From JBQCEE01 sp051960575 (lineage in GTDB: Bacteria > Actinomycetota > Actinomycetes > Mycobacteriales > Jatrophihabitantaceae), in assembly GCF_051960575.1 (NCBI RefSeq), contig NZ_JBQCEE010000051.1, positions 1 to 5,792 of the forward strand: a DNA stretch of 5,792 nt, in the 5' to 3' direction. The notes under the pieces are model-generated. The model worked only from the letters and a program-made list of their open reading frames with translations. It was not told where the DNA came from and ran no database searches. Shown one piece after another: positions 5,625 to 5,792 of the stretch. Made by a program: the position numbers and the translations under genes. Each line of letters starts with the position of its first letter. The first letter of the stretch is position 1.

Positions 5625-5627
5625 CAT

Positions 5628-5643
5628 CGCCGAGCCTTCGGCG
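5628..5643. terminator. Compact 6-bp hairpin next to the 5577-5624 repeat
   Basis: CGCCGA (5628-5633) pairs with TCGGCG (5638-5643) around a GCCT loop, 3 bp after the larger inverted repeat. A minus-strand transcript from the right-edge gene would meet this hairpin first and the larger one next, so the two could act as a tandem terminator. The rest of 5459-5732 shows no supported gene. Confidence 0.35.
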
Positions 5644-5732
5644 CCATCAGCCCGAGCAGGGCCCCTGAGCGACAGGTTGTGCAGCGGGCGCGGGGACCAC
5701 GAGGGGCAGGAACAGGCCCGGATCGAGCGCAG

Positions 5733-5792
5733 CTAACGGAGCGTCAGCACCAGCGCCACCGCCACTCCGGCCACCACCAGGGCGACGAGCAC
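5733..5792 (-). CDS. C-terminal end of a probable membrane protein, cut by window edge
   Basis: On the minus strand, the frame entering at 5792 reads VLVALVVAGVAVALVLTLR and stops at TAG (5735-5733). Nineteen residues containing only Val, Leu, Ala and Gly before a final TLR look like a last transmembrane helix with a short basic cytoplasmic end. The frame is open to the window edge, so most of the gene lies outside. The family cannot be named. Short GC-rich sequence can mimic this by chance, so the call rests on the unbroken hydrophobicity and on the hairpins at 5577-5643, which would suit the end of a converging gene. Confidence 0.5.
   Translation of the reverse strand: MLVALVVAGVAVALVLTLR

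Noticed and set aside
5343..5627. 94-aa minus-strand frame over the end of glpX and the downstream region
   Set aside because: About 115 bp is antisense to glpX, the start lies inside the hairpin arm, and there is no recognisable motif or ribosome-binding site.
5459..5732. Small plus-strand gene or ncRNA after glpX
   Set aside because: No frame here has a credible start with ribosome-binding site and coding-like composition; the visible hairpins are explained as terminators between convergent genes.

Overview
The window is GC-rich DNA, probably from an actinomycete. The basis is the strong G/C bias at third codon positions, the GTG starts, and a gene set and protein sequences that resemble the Mycobacterium/Pseudonocardia group. 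The order ispH, small Rv1109c-type protein, xseA, xseB matches what I recall of the M. tuberculosis Rv1110-Rv1107c block, with glpX (Rv1099c type) a short distance away. A Pseudonocardiales-type host is plausible, but this is inference.

Layout from left to right. (1) 1-494, minus strand: the N-terminal half of IspH, the last enzyme of the MEP isoprenoid pathway, running off the left edge. (2) A 44-bp divergent intergenic gap, 495-538. (3) 539-4214, plus strand: five tightly packed genes. They are an Rv1109c-family small protein, xseA and xseB (the two subunits of exodeoxyribonuclease VII), and two tandem paralogous DUF1206 membrane proteins. Junctions are 1 bp, a GTGA overlap, 42 bp and 1 bp, so one operon is likely, with a possible partial break at the 42-bp gap, which holds a small dyad. 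(4) 4215-4396: an intergenic region opening with a very strong 21-bp perfect inverted repeat, then a probable promoter and Shine-Dalgarno for glpX. (5) 4397-5458, plus: glpX, class II fructose-1,6-bisphosphatase (gluconeogenesis). (6) 5459-5732: no gene, several hairpins, one sharing a GATCTCGG core with the hairpin before glpX. (7) 5733-5792, minus: apparently the last 19 codons of a membrane protein converging on glpX.

Most of the window is housekeeping: isoprenoid synthesis, DNA repair and gluconeogenesis. The least understood parts are the tandem DUF1206 pair co-directional with xseAB, the pair of related palindromes bracketing glpX, and the Rv1109c-type protein between ispH and xseA. I see no CRISPR array, insertion sequence, tRNA/rRNA, defence island or other clear novel system.
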